Source: an uncultured Clostridia bacterium (GTDB taxonomy: Bacteria; Bacillota; Clostridia; Oscillospirales; Acutalibacteraceae). From it: a DNA stretch of 64,000 nt. The translations under genes were made by a program, and so were the position numbers. The stretch is taken from assembly GCA_938034875.1 (NCBI GenBank), contig CALHND010000002.1, forward strand, positions 124,001-188,000, in the 5' to 3' direction. Under the pieces are notes generated by a model. The model was not told the DNA's origin. It worked only from the letters and a program-made list of their open reading frames with translations, and did no database searches. Shown here one piece after another: positions 1-9,168 of this stretch; position 1 is the stretch's first letter, and every line of letters begins with the position of its first letter.

Positions 1-412
1 CAGGAAAAATTTGATAAATCACGCCGCCTTTAAATCGGTCGGGTGTGGTAAATTCAGACTTGTAAACGGTAAGCTGAAAGGCTGCACCGTTTTCTGAAAT
101 ATCTCCGACCGAATATCCGACTTGGTAAACTCGATTTCGGCGATAGTTGCCGTCAAACTCGAAAAAGTACCAGTAAAGTCCCTCCGTATTGGTAGAAAAC
201 TCTGCCGTAAACTTAGTGTGTTCCCCATCAATTCGCTCTGTCGGCTGCATGCTGATATACTGTTGTTGGCCTCCGTCTTGCCATATTACCAAATATGCTG
301 CACTGCAATTATATGAGTCATGCAGAATAATTGAAAAAACCAAAACCTCCCCGACCGAAATCGGAGAGAGCTTTGATTTATAATTTTTATCGCGACTGCA
401 AAAAATGTGCAT
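1..412 (-). CDS. GH13 alpha-glucan hydrolase, N-terminal part (runs off left edge)
   Basis: Partial gene read on the minus strand; only the first ~137 codons are inside. The ATG at 412-410 directly follows the TAA of the upstream phosphorylase gene, so the two are probably translationally coupled. Residues ~15-110 look like the beta-sandwich N-terminal domain of neopullulanase-type enzymes (aromatic-rich stretch GLYWYFFEFDG). The last visible residues, RFKGGVIYQIFP, are the start of the GH13 TIM barrel. By family it would hydrolyse alpha-1,4 and/or alpha-1,6 glucosidic bonds. No signal peptide is visible, so it is probably cytoplasmic and works with the phosphorylase. The exact specificity (pullulanase, cyclomaltodextrinase or amylase) cannot be told without the catalytic region. 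Confidence 0.8.
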   Translation of the reverse strand, partial: MHIFCSRDKNYKSKLSPISVGEVLVFSIILHDSYNCSAAYLVIWQDGGQQQYISMQPTERIDGEHTKFTAEFSTNTEGLYWYFFEFDGNYRRNRVYQVGYSVGDISENGAAFQLTVYKSEFTTPDRFKGGVIYQIFP

Positions 413-2818
413 TTATCTTTCAACCCTTTTAAGATCCCAGATATTTTGTGCGTATTCGTCAATAAGTCTGTCGATAGCAAATCTGCCCGACTTTGCAATA
501 TTAACAAGTGATGCACGATTCCACGCTTCTTTATTTGCGTAGAGGTTGTATGCGCGCTGATGAGCAGCGCAGTAATCGGAATAATCGGCAAACGACATAT
601 AAGTGTCCGAAGATAAAAGTATGTGCTTAATATTATCAAATGACATACCGTCAATGTTGCGGCCAATCATATCAACAACTTCACGAAGCTGTGCGTTGTT
701 GTTATAATAATTCATCGGATTATATCCATTTGCACGCAAACGGTCAACCTCATTAGCCAGCATACCAAAGATGATAATATTATCATCACCCACGGCCTCA
801 TGAATTTCCACATTTGCGCCGTCCTCTGTTCCAAGAGTGATTGCGCCGTTAAGCATGAACTTCATGTTGCCTGTACCCGAAGCCTCTGTACCTGCAAGCG
901 AAATTTGCTCGCTGATTTCGGCTGCAGGCATAAGCATTTCAGCCAGTGTAACACGGTAATCTTCGATATAAACTACCTTTAACTTGCCCTTCATAGCCGG
1001 ATCATTATCTATCATACGTGAAATTTTGTAAATCAGCTGTATGATTTGTTTTGCAACATAATAACCGGGTGCTGCCTTTGCTCCGAAAATATAGGTTTTT
1101 GGTGTAAATGGTGCGTTGGGGTTATTTTTAATATACAAATATTCGGTCAAAATATGCAGCGCATTCATCTGCTGACGCTTATACTCATGCAAACGCTTAA
1201 CCTGAACATCAAAAATTGAATCAACATTAAGTTCGCCGTAACCCTGCGATTTAACATAATCAGCAAAACGCTGTTTGTTACTGCGTTTAATATTGGCAAG
1301 TCGATCAAGCACCTGCTTATCGTCAGTAAACTTCATCAGCTTTTCAAGCTCGGCTGCATTTTTTACATAACCGTCTCCGATAAGCTCTGTAATCAATGCT
1401 GCAAGCTTGGGATTTGCCTGACAAAGCCAGCGGCGATGTGCAATTCCGTTTGTAACATTGCAGAATTTATCAGGGTACACGTTATAAAAATCGTTAAATA
1501 CCGTATCTTTAAGAATGTCACTGTGCAAACGGGAAACACCGTTTATTGAATGAGAGCCGGCAATCGAAAGATTTGCCATGCGTACAACCTTATTGTCAAT
1601 GATTGCGGTGCGATTTGCCAAATCCCAATTACCCGTTTTGCTCAAAATTTCACCGTGGAAACGACGGCTAATTTCCTGAACAATTTGGTGAATACGAGGT
1701 AAACGCTGTCTGAACAGTTCCTCGTTCCAACACTCAAGCGCCTCGCGCATTACTGTGTGATTAGTGTAACCCATAGTGCGTGTTACTATGCTCCAAGCCT
1801 CTTCCCAACTATATCCGCATTCATCAAGCATAATACGCATAAGTTCAGGAACTGAGAGTGCAGGATGTGTGTCGTTTATATGAATAGCCACTTTGTCAGC
1901 AAAATTTTCCATTGTGCCGTATCTTAAAAGATGGCGGTGGACAATGTCCTGAATAGAAGCTGAAACAAGGAAATACTGCTGTCTTAAACGCAATGATTTT
2001 CCTTCATAATGGTCATCAGCAGGATAAAGCACCTTGCTTATTGCCTCAGCCATGGCATTTTGTTCAACAGCCTTAAGATAATCTCCCTGATTAAACAGAG
2101 CCATATCAAAACCTGGCTTGGTTGCTTCCCAAAGTCGAAGCACAGCTATGCCTTCGCCGTCTTTTCCGGGTATCATCATATCGTACGGTACCGCATGTAC
2201 AAATGTTGCATCCGGATTTTCTACATGATGATACGCGCCGTCCCACCATTCATTTATATGACCGTCAAAACTGACATCAACCGCTTCATCGGGACGAGCT
2301 TCAAACCAGACATCGCCGCCCGGCAACCAAAAGTCTGGTGTTTCTGCCTGCCAACCATCAACCAGTTTTTGACGAAAAATGCCATATTCATAACGAATAG
2401 AGTAACCCATTGCATAATATTCACCATTAGCAAGGCCGTCGAGTATGCATGCAGCCAATCTACCCAGTCCGCCATTGCCTAAACCTGCATCAGGTTCAAG
2501 CTCATACAGCCTGTCAAGTTTAACTCCCATACCCGAAAGTGCTTTTTGAAAAACATTCTCTAAACCGAGATTATATAAAGTATTTTTGAAGGAGCGGCCC
2601 ATAAGAAACTCCATGCATAGATAAAATACCTGTTTAGTTTCCTGCTTGTTTGCGCGCTCATCAAAAGCTGTTTTTTGATTTTTCATGATATCCTTTAATA
2701 CCATTACACAAGCTTTGTAAATAACATCGTTTGTTGCTTCAGACGCAAGCACTCCAAAATTATGGGACAATTTTGCTGCGATGAGCTCCTCAATCTGTTT
2801 TACAGTATATTTTGTCAT
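413..2818 (-). CDS. glgP: Glycogen/maltodextrin phosphorylase (GT35)
   Basis: An 801-residue protein of normal family length. It releases glucose-1-phosphate from the non-reducing ends of alpha-1,4-glucans using pyridoxal phosphate. The PLP-lysine region EASGTGNMKFMLNG and the following TLGTEDGANVEI are intact, as is the N-terminal active-site stretch GNGGLGRLAACILDGLA. A GGAGG ribosome site lies just upstream of the ATG at 2818, with a sigma-A type promoter further up. It is cytoplasmic. The next gene on the same strand is a GH13 glucan hydrolase, and a MalQ/ABC importer operon lies 13 kb away, so it fits storage or dietary alpha-glucan use. Glycogen versus maltodextrin preference is not visible. 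Confidence 0.95.
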   Translation of the reverse strand: MTKYTVKQIEELIAAKLSHNFGVLASEATNDVIYKACVMVLKDIMKNQKTAFDERANKQETKQVFYLCMEFLMGRSFKNTLYNLGLENVFQKALSGMGVKLDRLYELEPDAGLGNGGLGRLAACILDGLANGEYYAMGYSIRYEYGIFRQKLVDGWQAETPDFWLPGGDVWFEARPDEAVDVSFDGHINEWWDGAYHHVENPDATFVHAVPYDMMIPGKDGEGIAVLRLWEATKPGFDMALFNQGDYLKAVEQNAMAEAISKVLYPADDHYEGKSLRLRQQYFLVSASIQDIVHRHLLRYGTMENFADKVAIHINDTHPALSVPELMRIMLDECGYSWEEAWSIVTRTMGYTNHTVMREALECWNEELFRQRLPRIHQIVQEISRRFHGEILSKTGNWDLANRTAIIDNKVVRMANLSIAGSHSINGVSRLHSDILKDTVFNDFYNVYPDKFCNVTNGIAHRRWLCQANPKLAALITELIGDGYVKNAAELEKLMKFTDDKQVLDRLANIKRSNKQRFADYVKSQGYGELNVDSIFDVQVKRLHEYKRQQMNALHILTEYLYIKNNPNAPFTPKTYIFGAKAAPGYYVAKQIIQLIYKISRMIDNDPAMKGKLKVVYIEDYRVTLAEMLMPAAEISEQISLAGTEASGTGNMKFMLNGAITLGTEDGANVEIHEAVGDDNIIIFGMLANEVDRLRANGYNPMNYYNNNAQLREVVDMIGRNIDGMSFDNIKHILLSSDTYMSFADYSDYCAAHQRAYNLYANKEAWNRASLVNIAKSGRFAIDRLIDEYAQNIWDLKRVER

Positions 2819-2870
2819 TGTGACCTCCGTGAAACTGTTATATTATTTGGCAATATAATTATCTATTTAT

Positions 2871-2899
2871 ATAATATTACATAAATCAACATATTTCAA
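2871..2899 (-). promoter_or_regulatory. Sigma-A promoter for glgP
   Basis: On the minus strand TTGAAA (2899-2894), a 17-nt spacer and TATTAT (2876-2871). The start codon lies about 50 nt downstream. The rest of the 430-bp gap up to the degV promoter is very AT-rich with no ORF or hairpin I can support. Confidence 0.6.
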
Positions 2900-3208
2900 G
2901 TGTTCTAATTGCCACTTAAAAATGCGTTAAATTTGTCAAATTTGCATATTATTTTTATTTATTTAACAATTATCTGAACAAATATATTATATTTTGCACA
3001 AAATTTAGCCCTTTTATCGTTGCAATACCATTTAAATTCGCATTTTATTTTGTTGTAAACATTTTATTAATGCGTTTGCTTATTTCCAATAAAAACCAAT
3101 GTGTCATGCGTATTAAATCAAACATATTCCATAAGTGTAAAATAAAATATATTATTGTCAATTATCAAATTCATTAAACCACAGTTTAATATAATGTTTA
3201 ATAAACTA

Positions 3209-3237
3209 TTGTAAAATAGGTAACAATAATATATAAT
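3209..3237 (+). promoter_or_regulatory. Sigma-A promoter for degV-ymdB
   Basis: TTGTAA (3209-3214), 17-nt spacer, TATAAT (3232-3237). It is followed by the ribosome site AGGAG at 3261-3265. Confidence 0.6.
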
Positions 3238-3273
3238 AATCATTATATGTTTTATGTTATAGGAGTGTGGAAT

Positions 3274-4122
3274 TTGAGTAAAGTAATCATCAGCGCCGAA
3301 AGCACATGCGACCTTTCACCTGAACTGGTCAAAAAATATAATATTCCTATATGCCCGGGTACTGTTATCATGGGTAATGAGGCATTTTCAGACGACATAG
3401 ATATCCGTCCCAAGGATATTTTTGAATACTACGATAAAACCGGAAATCTTGCAAAAACTTCTGCTGTAAACTATCAAAAATATGTCAATTTCTTTACGCC
3501 TCTTGTCGAAGGGGGCAATTTTGTTGTTCACTTCAGCATAAGCTCAGAAATGTCATCCATGTACAACAATGCTTCACTTGCAGCCGAGGACGTTGGAAAT
3601 GTTCTTGTTGTTGACAGCCGCAACCTTTCCACAGCCATTGGATTAATGGTTTTGCAGGCAGCGGAACTTGCAGCTGCCGGAGAAAGCGCTGAAAGTATAT
3701 ATGAAAAAGCCAAAAACACAATAAAAAAGGTTGATTCGTCGTTTGTTATTGATACTCTCACCTATCTTCACAAAGGCGGCAGATGCTCAGCAATAGCTGT
3801 GCTGGGTGCCAATGTGCTTAAGCTTAAACCGTGTATTGAAGTTATAGACGGTAAAATGATTGTTGCTAAAAAATACAGAGGAAAAACGAGCGATGTTTTT
3901 ATGGAATACATTAAAAACAAGCTCGCTGATTTAGAGTCAATAGATAATAGCAGATGTTTTGTCACTCACACAACAGACCTTGGTTCTGACAACGCTAAAG
4001 CAGTGTGTGAGTATATAAAAGGGCTGGGTTATTTTAACGAGGTGTTGGAAACAACTGCCGGTTGCACTATTTCTGCACACTGCGGCCCCGGTACACTCGG
4101 CATCATGTTTATTAAAAAGTGA
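3274..4122 (+). CDS. DegV family fatty-acid-binding protein
   Basis: DegV fold proteins bind a fatty acid between two alpha/beta domains; in Firmicutes, FakB members present the fatty acid to the kinase FakA. The protein starts SKVIISAESTCDLSPEL, matching the family N-terminus. It also has the family segment YLHKGGRCS near residue 160 and ends with CGPGTLGIMF. I choose the TTG at 3274, eight nt after AGGAG, rather than the upstream ATG at 3247, because the extra nine residues are not family-like and the ATG precedes the ribosome site. The YmdB gene follows after 7 nt, suggesting one operon. No fakA is in the window, so the ligand and partner are unknown. Confidence 0.85.
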   Translation: MSKVIISAESTCDLSPELVKKYNIPICPGTVIMGNEAFSDDIDIRPKDIFEYYDKTGNLAKTSAVNYQKYVNFFTPLVEGGNFVVHFSISSEMSSMYNNASLAAEDVGNVLVVDSRNLSTAIGLMVLQAAELAAAGESAESIYEKAKNTIKKVDSSFVIDTLTYLHKGGRCSAIAVLGANVLKLKPCIEVIDGKMIVAKKYRGKTSDVFMEYIKNKLADLESIDNSRCFVTHTTDLGSDNAKAVCEYIKGLGYFNEVLETTAGCTISAHCGPGTLGIMFIKK

Positions 4123-4129
4123 TTGGCTT

Positions 4130-4903
4130 ATGAATATTTTTTGTATTGGTGATGTTGTAGGCAGTAACGGCTGCGAGTTTTTAAGACGCAGACTGCCAAC
4201 CTTTAAAAAATTAAAATCCATCGATGCTGTCATTGTAAACGGAGAAAACTCCTCTGACGGAAATGGCATTACCCCTGCTTCGGCAATGCACATACTTGAC
4301 AGCGGTGCAGATGTTATTACCGGCGGAAACCATTCCTTCCGGCGCAGTGAAATGTACCCTTTTTTTGATGAAAATGAACGTGTAATACGTCCTGCAAATT
4401 ATCCAAAAGGAACGTACGGTAACGGCTATGCTGTAATTGATTTTGGTTACACCAAAGTCGGTGTAATCAACCTATTAGGTGTCGTTTATACCGAGCCGCT
4501 GGACAATCCTTTTGATGTTGCAGACCAAATAGTAAATGAGTTAAAAACACACGGAGTCAAAATCATTATGGTGGACATTCACGCTGAAGCAACAGCCGAA
4601 AAAAAGGCTCTTGCCTACTACCTTGACGGAAGAGTATCCGCTGTTTTTGGCACTCACACACATGTGCAGACAGCCGATGAACAAATTTTGCCAGGCGGCA
4701 CCGGATTTATTACCGACCTTGGCATGACCGGACCCGTAAATTCAGTACTCGGAGTAAAACCCGAACTTGCAATCAAAAAAATGAAGGACAAGCTACCTGT
4801 TCGCTTTTCAAATGCCGACGGTGATTGCTCACTCTGTGGTTGTATATTTGAAATCGACAAAAACGGGGTATGCCTATCCGTCGAACGAATTGCATTGTTA
4901 TAA
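4130..4903 (+). CDS. ymdB: YmdB-type metallophosphoesterase
   Basis: A 257-residue protein of the TIGR00282/YmdB family, which are dinuclear-metal 2',3'-cyclic nucleotide phosphodiesterases. In Bacillus, YmdB affects biofilm and RNA processing. Metal ligands visible: D8 in FCIGDVVG, E39/N40 in VNGENSSDG, N67/H68 in GGNHSF, VDIHAEATAEK, and FGTHTHVQTAD. Family members usually read GNHTWDKRE where this has GNHSFRRSE, a small departure. It is cytoplasmic and separated from degV by 7 nt. No terminator follows; the next operon has its own promoter. Confidence 0.9.
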   Translation: MNIFCIGDVVGSNGCEFLRRRLPTFKKLKSIDAVIVNGENSSDGNGITPASAMHILDSGADVITGGNHSFRRSEMYPFFDENERVIRPANYPKGTYGNGYAVIDFGYTKVGVINLLGVVYTEPLDNPFDVADQIVNELKTHGVKIIMVDIHAEATAEKKALAYYLDGRVSAVFGTHTHVQTADEQILPGGTGFITDLGMTGPVNSVLGVKPELAIKKMKDKLPVRFSNADGDCSLCGCIFEIDKNGVCLSVERIALL

Positions 4904-4948
4904 ACCCGAAAATTTTGTTCATATTAAGTGTTTTTATAAATATTTTTA

Positions 4949-4977
4949 TTGATTTTTGATGAATATTATTGTATAAT
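4949..4977 (+). promoter_or_regulatory. Sigma-A promoter for the envelope polysaccharide/teichoic operon
   Basis: TTGATT (4949-4954), 17-nt spacer, TATAAT (4972-4977), 29 nt upstream of the TTG start of the first gene. It is the only good promoter seen before the ten genes that follow to 14.87 kb. Confidence 0.6.
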
Positions 4978-5006
4978 TTTGTTGATACACTTGGAGGTGC
5001 AGGGGT

Positions 5007-5759
5007 TTGAATAAAGAACTTTCGCTTGTCGATTTATTAGGTTTTATTAAAAAAAATATTATTGTAACATTAATTACTGCAATAGCATTTTCTGTTATAA
5101 CTTTTGCAGTATCTACTACAATCTCTACAACCGAATACACTTACAGTTGTTCATTTACTGTCGACACTTATTGGAACGGTGATCAGGATCTACTTACACC
5201 GAACGGAGCATACAGCGCAGCTAACTACGCCGTATACTCAATCAACACATATAAAGAGCTTCTAAAAGGAAGCAAACTGCTCAATGAGGTTATCAAGGAC
5301 GCAGGATATGAAAATCTTATTTCATCAGATGCGGCTCGTTCATTTCTTGTTTTAGAGAATAAGCCCGACACGATGATTATTACGGCGCATTTCACCAGCA
5401 CAAATGATGAACTTACACAGAGACTTGCAAACAGCTATGCAAAAATTGCACCATTAAGATCAAAATTAAGTTATAGCTCATTAAATGTATCTGAAGATGC
5501 AGTCAGAACAAATGTTCAAAGCACACCTGTAAAACTATATACCGCTGTTGCTTTCTTCTTAGGTGCAACTATTGTTTTAGTTTTGTTGTTCTTTATTGAA
5601 TCTCTCGATACAAGAATAAAATCAGCCAGTGATGTAGAAAATAAATACAAAATTGCCAATCTTGGCATAATCCCCAACTTCTACACCGGAGGCGGAAAAA
5701 ACTACAAAGCATACAAGAAAGGAGCATATGTTAAAAATGAAGCCTACACCAACTACTGA
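5007..5759 (+). CDS. Wzz/YveK-type polysaccharide co-polymerase, kinase activator
   Basis: A 250-residue membrane protein with TM helices at about residues 15-37 and 178-200 and an extracellular segment between, the layout of CapA/YveK adaptors. These control polysaccharide chain length and activate the cognate BY-kinase through their cytoplasmic C-terminus. The start is TTG at 5007 with GGAGG nine nt upstream. The kinase gene begins inside its 3' end (32-nt overlap), so the pair is translationally coupled. The polymer it serves may be a capsule, or, from context, teichoic acid. Confidence 0.85.
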   Translation: MNKELSLVDLLGFIKKNIIVTLITAIAFSVITFAVSTTISTTEYTYSCSFTVDTYWNGDQDLLTPNGAYSAANYAVYSINTYKELLKGSKLLNEVIKDAGYENLISSDAARSFLVLENKPDTMIITAHFTSTNDELTQRLANSYAKIAPLRSKLSYSSLNVSEDAVRTNVQSTPVKLYTAVAFFLGATIVLVLLFFIESLDTRIKSASDVENKYKIANLGIIPNFYTGGGKNYKAYKKGAYVKNEAYTNY

Positions 5760-6525
5760 TATTACTGAAAAAGATTTAGATAAAAATCTTAAAAAGTCAG
5801 GAAAAAGGCGTGTTCAGCCACTTCTTCTTAATGACATGTCTCCATTTCTAATAAGAGAAGCCTATAAAGCAATAAGAGCAAACATAAACTTTGCTCTCGG
5901 CGCAAAAAAAGAGTGTAAAAAATTTATTATAACCAGTTCATCCTCAGCTGAAGGTAAAACAACCAGCTGCATCAATTTATCCATTGCTTTTGCGCAGACA
6001 AAGGCTAAAGTACTTCTTATAGACGCAGACATGAGAAAACCTTCAATACACAAATATATAGGTATAAAAAACACATCCGGACTGAGCAACGTTCTTAGTG
6101 GTTTCACTCAGTTAAATGAGGTTATTAAGAAAACTCAGCATGGTTTCGACTGTCTTCCGGCAGGCCCTACCCCTCCAAATCCGGCAGAGCTACTTATGGC
6201 ACAACCGTGTGCTGATTTGCTTAACACTCTGTCCCAATATTACGATTATATTATTTTAGATACTCCCCCTGTTGGTATTGTAAGCGACTCTCTTGGCCTT
6301 GTTGACAAGATTGACGGATCAATACTCATAGTTCGTGAGAATTTTTCTACTCATGAAAATTTCCAAAAGGCAGTAGCTGCTTTGCAATTTGCAGATGCTA
6401 AAATTCTTGGATTTGTTCTCAACGACTCATTAGGTGAAGGAAATAGCTATAAATACAGATATCGTTATAGGAATAATTACAAACACTACGATTACGGCGA
6501 AGATTACTACAACTATTATTATTGA
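5728..6525 (+). CDS. BY-family tyrosine kinase (CpsD/YwqD type)
   Basis: A 265-residue cytoplasmic ATPase. Walker A is SSSSAEGKTT (K77), Walker A' is VLLIDADMRKP (~94-104), Walker B is YIILDTPP. The last 25 residues hold 12 tyrosines, the autophosphorylation cluster of these kinases. It partners the upstream adaptor and is dephosphorylated by the downstream PHP phosphatase. The ATG at 5728 has a well-placed AGGAG. Phosphorylation cycling of such kinases governs polymer export and ligation. Here the operon continues into teichoic acid genes rather than capsule glycosyltransferases, which is unusual. Confidence 0.92.
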   Translation: MLKMKPTPTTDITEKDLDKNLKKSGKRRVQPLLLNDMSPFLIREAYKAIRANINFALGAKKECKKFIITSSSSAEGKTTSCINLSIAFAQTKAKVLLIDADMRKPSIHKYIGIKNTSGLSNVLSGFTQLNEVIKKTQHGFDCLPAGPTPPNPAELLMAQPCADLLNTLSQYYDYIILDTPPVGIVSDSLGLVDKIDGSILIVRENFSTHENFQKAVAALQFADAKILGFVLNDSLGEGNSYKYRYRYRNNYKHYDYGEDYYNYYY

Positions 6526-6605
6526 TGTTTGTGCATTTTGCTTGTACGTAGGTATTCATGCAGAACACTTTCTCTGCTTTGTATATATTTAAACGAGATG
6601 AACAT

Positions 6606-6639
6606 CAAAGCATGAGTATTATTACTCATGCTTTGTTTT
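6606..6639 (+). terminator. Intra-operon hairpin terminator/attenuator
   Basis: A perfect 13-bp inverted repeat (6606-6618 with 6623-6635, loop TTAT) is followed by TTTT. It lies between the kinase and phosphatase genes. Since no promoter is evident right after it, it may be a partial terminator that lowers expression of downstream genes. The only in-frame ATG for the phosphatase lies in its 3' arm. Confidence 0.6.
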
Positions 6640-7413
6640 ATAAAGGTGTTGATTACAATATTCGATATACATTCACACATATTGCCGGAGATAGATGATG
6701 GTTCAACCAGCGTTGAAGAATCCATTGAAATGCTAAAAATGCTTAAGATGCAAGGAGTTACTGATATTATTGCAACCCCGCATTTTAAGATGAAAGAACA
6801 AAACAAAAGTATAGACGAATTTATAGAAAAGCGTAATGCTTCATATGAAAAGTTGATGGCTGAAATAAAAGCGCAAAATCTTGATTTACCAAAAATATAT
6901 CTTGGCGCCGAGGTTTTGTTCACAATGGACCTTATTGAAGCTGATGATCAGCATAAACTATGTATAGAGGGAACTGATATTATGCTGATAGAGTTACCCT
7001 ACCACGAATGGCAAAGTTGGATATTCCGTATGCTTGGTGATCTGTGTGCATCGGCTAACATTACTCCAATCATAGCTCATGTTGACCGCTATGTGAAATT
7101 TATAAGCACACAAAAATACGAAGAACTGTTTGAACTAAACTACGAAACTCAGATAAATGCTGATTTCGTTGAAAATAGACAAGCTATAAAAAAGCTAAAA
7201 AAATGGATTAAGTCAGGACAAATATGCTATGTAGGCTCTGACGCTCACGGAAAAGATTTTCGTCCCCCTATGATGGACATATTTAATAAAAAAATAAATA
7301 GAATAGCAGGAAAAGGCTTTGTGGAAAATATTGAGCAGCACTCAAACGATTTGCTTAATATAATACGCGAACAAAAAAACTCACATAATAACCTTGGAAA
7401 GGCAGATAAATAA
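6628..7413 (+). CDS. PHP-family tyrosine-protein phosphatase (CpsB/YwqE type)
   Basis: A Mn-dependent phosphatase that removes phosphate from the C-terminal tyrosines of the BY-kinase encoded just upstream. Seen: the N-terminal PHP motif DIHSHILPEIDDG, TPHF, HVDRY, and the closing SDAHGKDFR. The start is uncertain. The given coordinate is the outermost ATG, which lies inside a hairpin stem and has no ribosome site. In-frame GTG (6646) and TTG (6649) also lack good spacing. The best-spaced ribosome site (AAAGGTG, 6642-6648) points to an ATA at 6658, which would give MFDIHSHILPEIDDG, exactly the family N-terminus. It ends one nt before the TarI start codon. Confidence 0.88.
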   Translation: MLCFIKVLITIFDIHSHILPEIDDGSTSVEESIEMLKMLKMQGVTDIIATPHFKMKEQNKSIDEFIEKRNASYEKLMAEIKAQNLDLPKIYLGAEVLFTMDLIEADDQHKLCIEGTDIMLIELPYHEWQSWIFRMLGDLCASANITPIIAHVDRYVKFISTQKYEELFELNYETQINADFVENRQAIKKLKKWIKSGQICYVGSDAHGKDFRPPMMDIFNKKINRIAGKGFVENIEQHSNDLLNIIREQKNSHNNLGKADK

Positions 7414-7414
7414 T

Positions 7415-8119
7415 ATGATTTATGCAGCAGTATTAGCAGGCGGAAAAGGCACAAGAATGGGAAGCACAGATGTGCCAAAACAATTTCTGGAGCTTGACGG
7501 TAAGCCGATTATCATACACACCATTGAAAAAATGCTTATGTGTGAGCGCTTTGAAAAGGTCATTATTGGCATTAATGCCGATTGGAAATCCTATTGCGAG
7601 GATTTGGTTGCAAAGCATATTGGCAACGATGAGCGTGTTATGGTATGTGAAGGTGGAAGTGACCGTAACGGCACTCTTTGCAATGTTATTGAGGTTATTA
7701 AAAATACTAATGGGCTCAATGACGAGGATATTATTGTCACTCATGATGCTGTACGCCCCTTTGTCACAAAGCGCATAATAGAAGAAAACATTGACGCTAC
7801 ACTGAAATACGGTGCTTGCGATACTGTTATCCCTGCAACAGATACAATTGTACGCTCCGATGATGGAGAGATTATTTCCGATGTTCCTGAACGTAGCCGT
7901 TTATACCAGGGTCAAACGCCACAAAGCTTCAATATAAAGCTGCTTATGGACAGCTTTGCTGCTCTGACAGATGACGAAAAGGCTACTTTAACAGATGCTT
8001 GCAAAATTCTGGTGCTTAAAAATCATCCGGTTCATTTAGTAAAAGGTGAAGTGCTTAACTTCAAAATAACTACAATTAGTGATTATCAGCTAGCAAAGGC
8101 AATGTTAGTAATTAAATAG
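7415..8119 (+). CDS. tarI: Ribitol-5-phosphate cytidylyltransferase (TarI; IspD-like)
   Basis: A 234-residue IspD/TarI nucleotidyltransferase: AAVLAGGKGTRMG (CTP-binding loop), DAVRPFV, and QTPQSFN near residue 170. By sequence alone it could be IspD (MEP pathway). The adjacent TarJ-like reductase, teichoic acid ABC exporter and two CDP-polyol phosphotransferases make TarI much more likely; it makes CDP-ribitol from ribitol-5-P and CTP. The ATG at 7415 gives the family N-terminus MIYAAVLAGG; an in-frame TTG at 7394 would add seven unneeded residues inside the previous gene. Confidence 0.85.
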   Translation: MIYAAVLAGGKGTRMGSTDVPKQFLELDGKPIIIHTIEKMLMCERFEKVIIGINADWKSYCEDLVAKHIGNDERVMVCEGGSDRNGTLCNVIEVIKNTNGLNDEDIIVTHDAVRPFVTKRIIEENIDATLKYGACDTVIPATDTIVRSDDGEIISDVPERSRLYQGQTPQSFNIKLLMDSFAALTDDEKATLTDACKILVLKNHPVHLVKGEVLNFKITTISDYQLAKAMLVIK

Positions 8120-8139
8120 ACAGGAAGGCGTTTTTTGCT

Positions 8140-9156
8140 TTGATTAGTTATATTTATCAGCTCATTAAGCCGAAGGTTATTTCAGTAAAATACACAAATA
8201 TAAATTTGAATACCGATCGTGTTATAGTGCGGCCTGAATATATGTCAATATGTCACGCAGACCAGCGATATTATTATGGTTTGCGCGATGCCGCTATATT
8301 GCGCAAAAAATTACCTATGGCTCTTATTCATGAGTGCATGGGCAGAGTTGTATATTCTCCTGACAGCCGATTAAAAGTCGGCGAAAGGGTTGTAATGATA
8401 CCAAACGCTCCGGGTGTTGAAGTAAGCGGCGAATATGAGAATTATCGCCTTGACAGCGTATTTTCTTCAAGCGGTGCTGACGGTTTTATGCGCGAATTTG
8501 TTGACCTGCCGGCAGAAAGACTCGTTTCATGCGAAGGTATTAAGCCCCAGGTTGCCGCCATGAGCGAATTCATCACCATACCATTCCACGCTGTATCGCG
8601 ATTTGAAAGAGCTGTACAAACGGGCGTCGGCCGCATAGGAATTTGGGGCGATGGAGGACTTGGTTATCTGCTCGCACTCGTTTTAAAAACAAAGTTTCCA
8701 TCAGCTGAAATTTGCGTTATCGGTATGGATGAAGCAAAGCTCAGTATGTTTTCATTTGTAAACGAAACCCATTTAGCTGACAAGCTTCCCGAAGGATTTA
8801 AGGTTGATCATGCCTTTGAATGCTGCGGCGGCGGCGGAAGCTATTATGCTATAAAACAGGTAATTGACACAATTAAACCCCAGGGCACACTGATGCTCAT
8901 GGGCGTAACTGAGGAAGAAGTGCCAATCAACACGCGAATGGTGCTCGAACGCGGTCTTACTTTGGTCGGATGCAGCCGTTCAGGACGAACTGATTTTGAG
9001 AACACAATGGATTTTCTGCGTGATATAAAAATACAAAACCGTATTGAACGCATTATTTCTGAAACGGTTGAAATCAACCGTATAGAAGACATTTATATGT
9101 CATTCGATAAAGATTTGACAAACCCGTTTAAAACTATATTAAAATGGAATATTTAG
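8140..9156 (+). CDS. tarJ: Ribulose-5-phosphate reductase (TarJ-like)
   Basis: A 338-residue zinc-type medium-chain dehydrogenase. TarJ reduces ribulose-5-phosphate to ribitol-5-phosphate with NADPH, feeding the preceding TarI. Seen: EYMSICHADQRYYYG (metal-binding Cys region), HECMGRVV, KVGERVVMIPN, and the nucleotide-binding stretch GIWGDGGLGYLLA near residue 165. The start is TTG (8140) with AGGAAGG upstream at somewhat long spacing. It lies 20 nt after tarI, the usual TarI-TarJ pairing. Confidence 0.85.
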   Translation: MISYIYQLIKPKVISVKYTNINLNTDRVIVRPEYMSICHADQRYYYGLRDAAILRKKLPMALIHECMGRVVYSPDSRLKVGERVVMIPNAPGVEVSGEYENYRLDSVFSSSGADGFMREFVDLPAERLVSCEGIKPQVAAMSEFITIPFHAVSRFERAVQTGVGRIGIWGDGGLGYLLALVLKTKFPSAEICVIGMDEAKLSMFSFVNETHLADKLPEGFKVDHAFECCGGGGSYYAIKQVIDTIKPQGTLMLMGVTEEEVPINTRMVLERGLTLVGCSRSGRTDFENTMDFLRDIKIQNRIERIISETVEINRIEDIYMSFDKDLTNPFKTILKWNI

Positions 9157-9168
9157 CGAGGTTTATAC

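Noticed and set aside
7394..8119. IspD (isoprenoid pathway) as identity of the cytidylyltransferase
   Set aside because: The sequence alone allows it, but the TarJ-like reductase and teichoic acid genes right after favour TarI.
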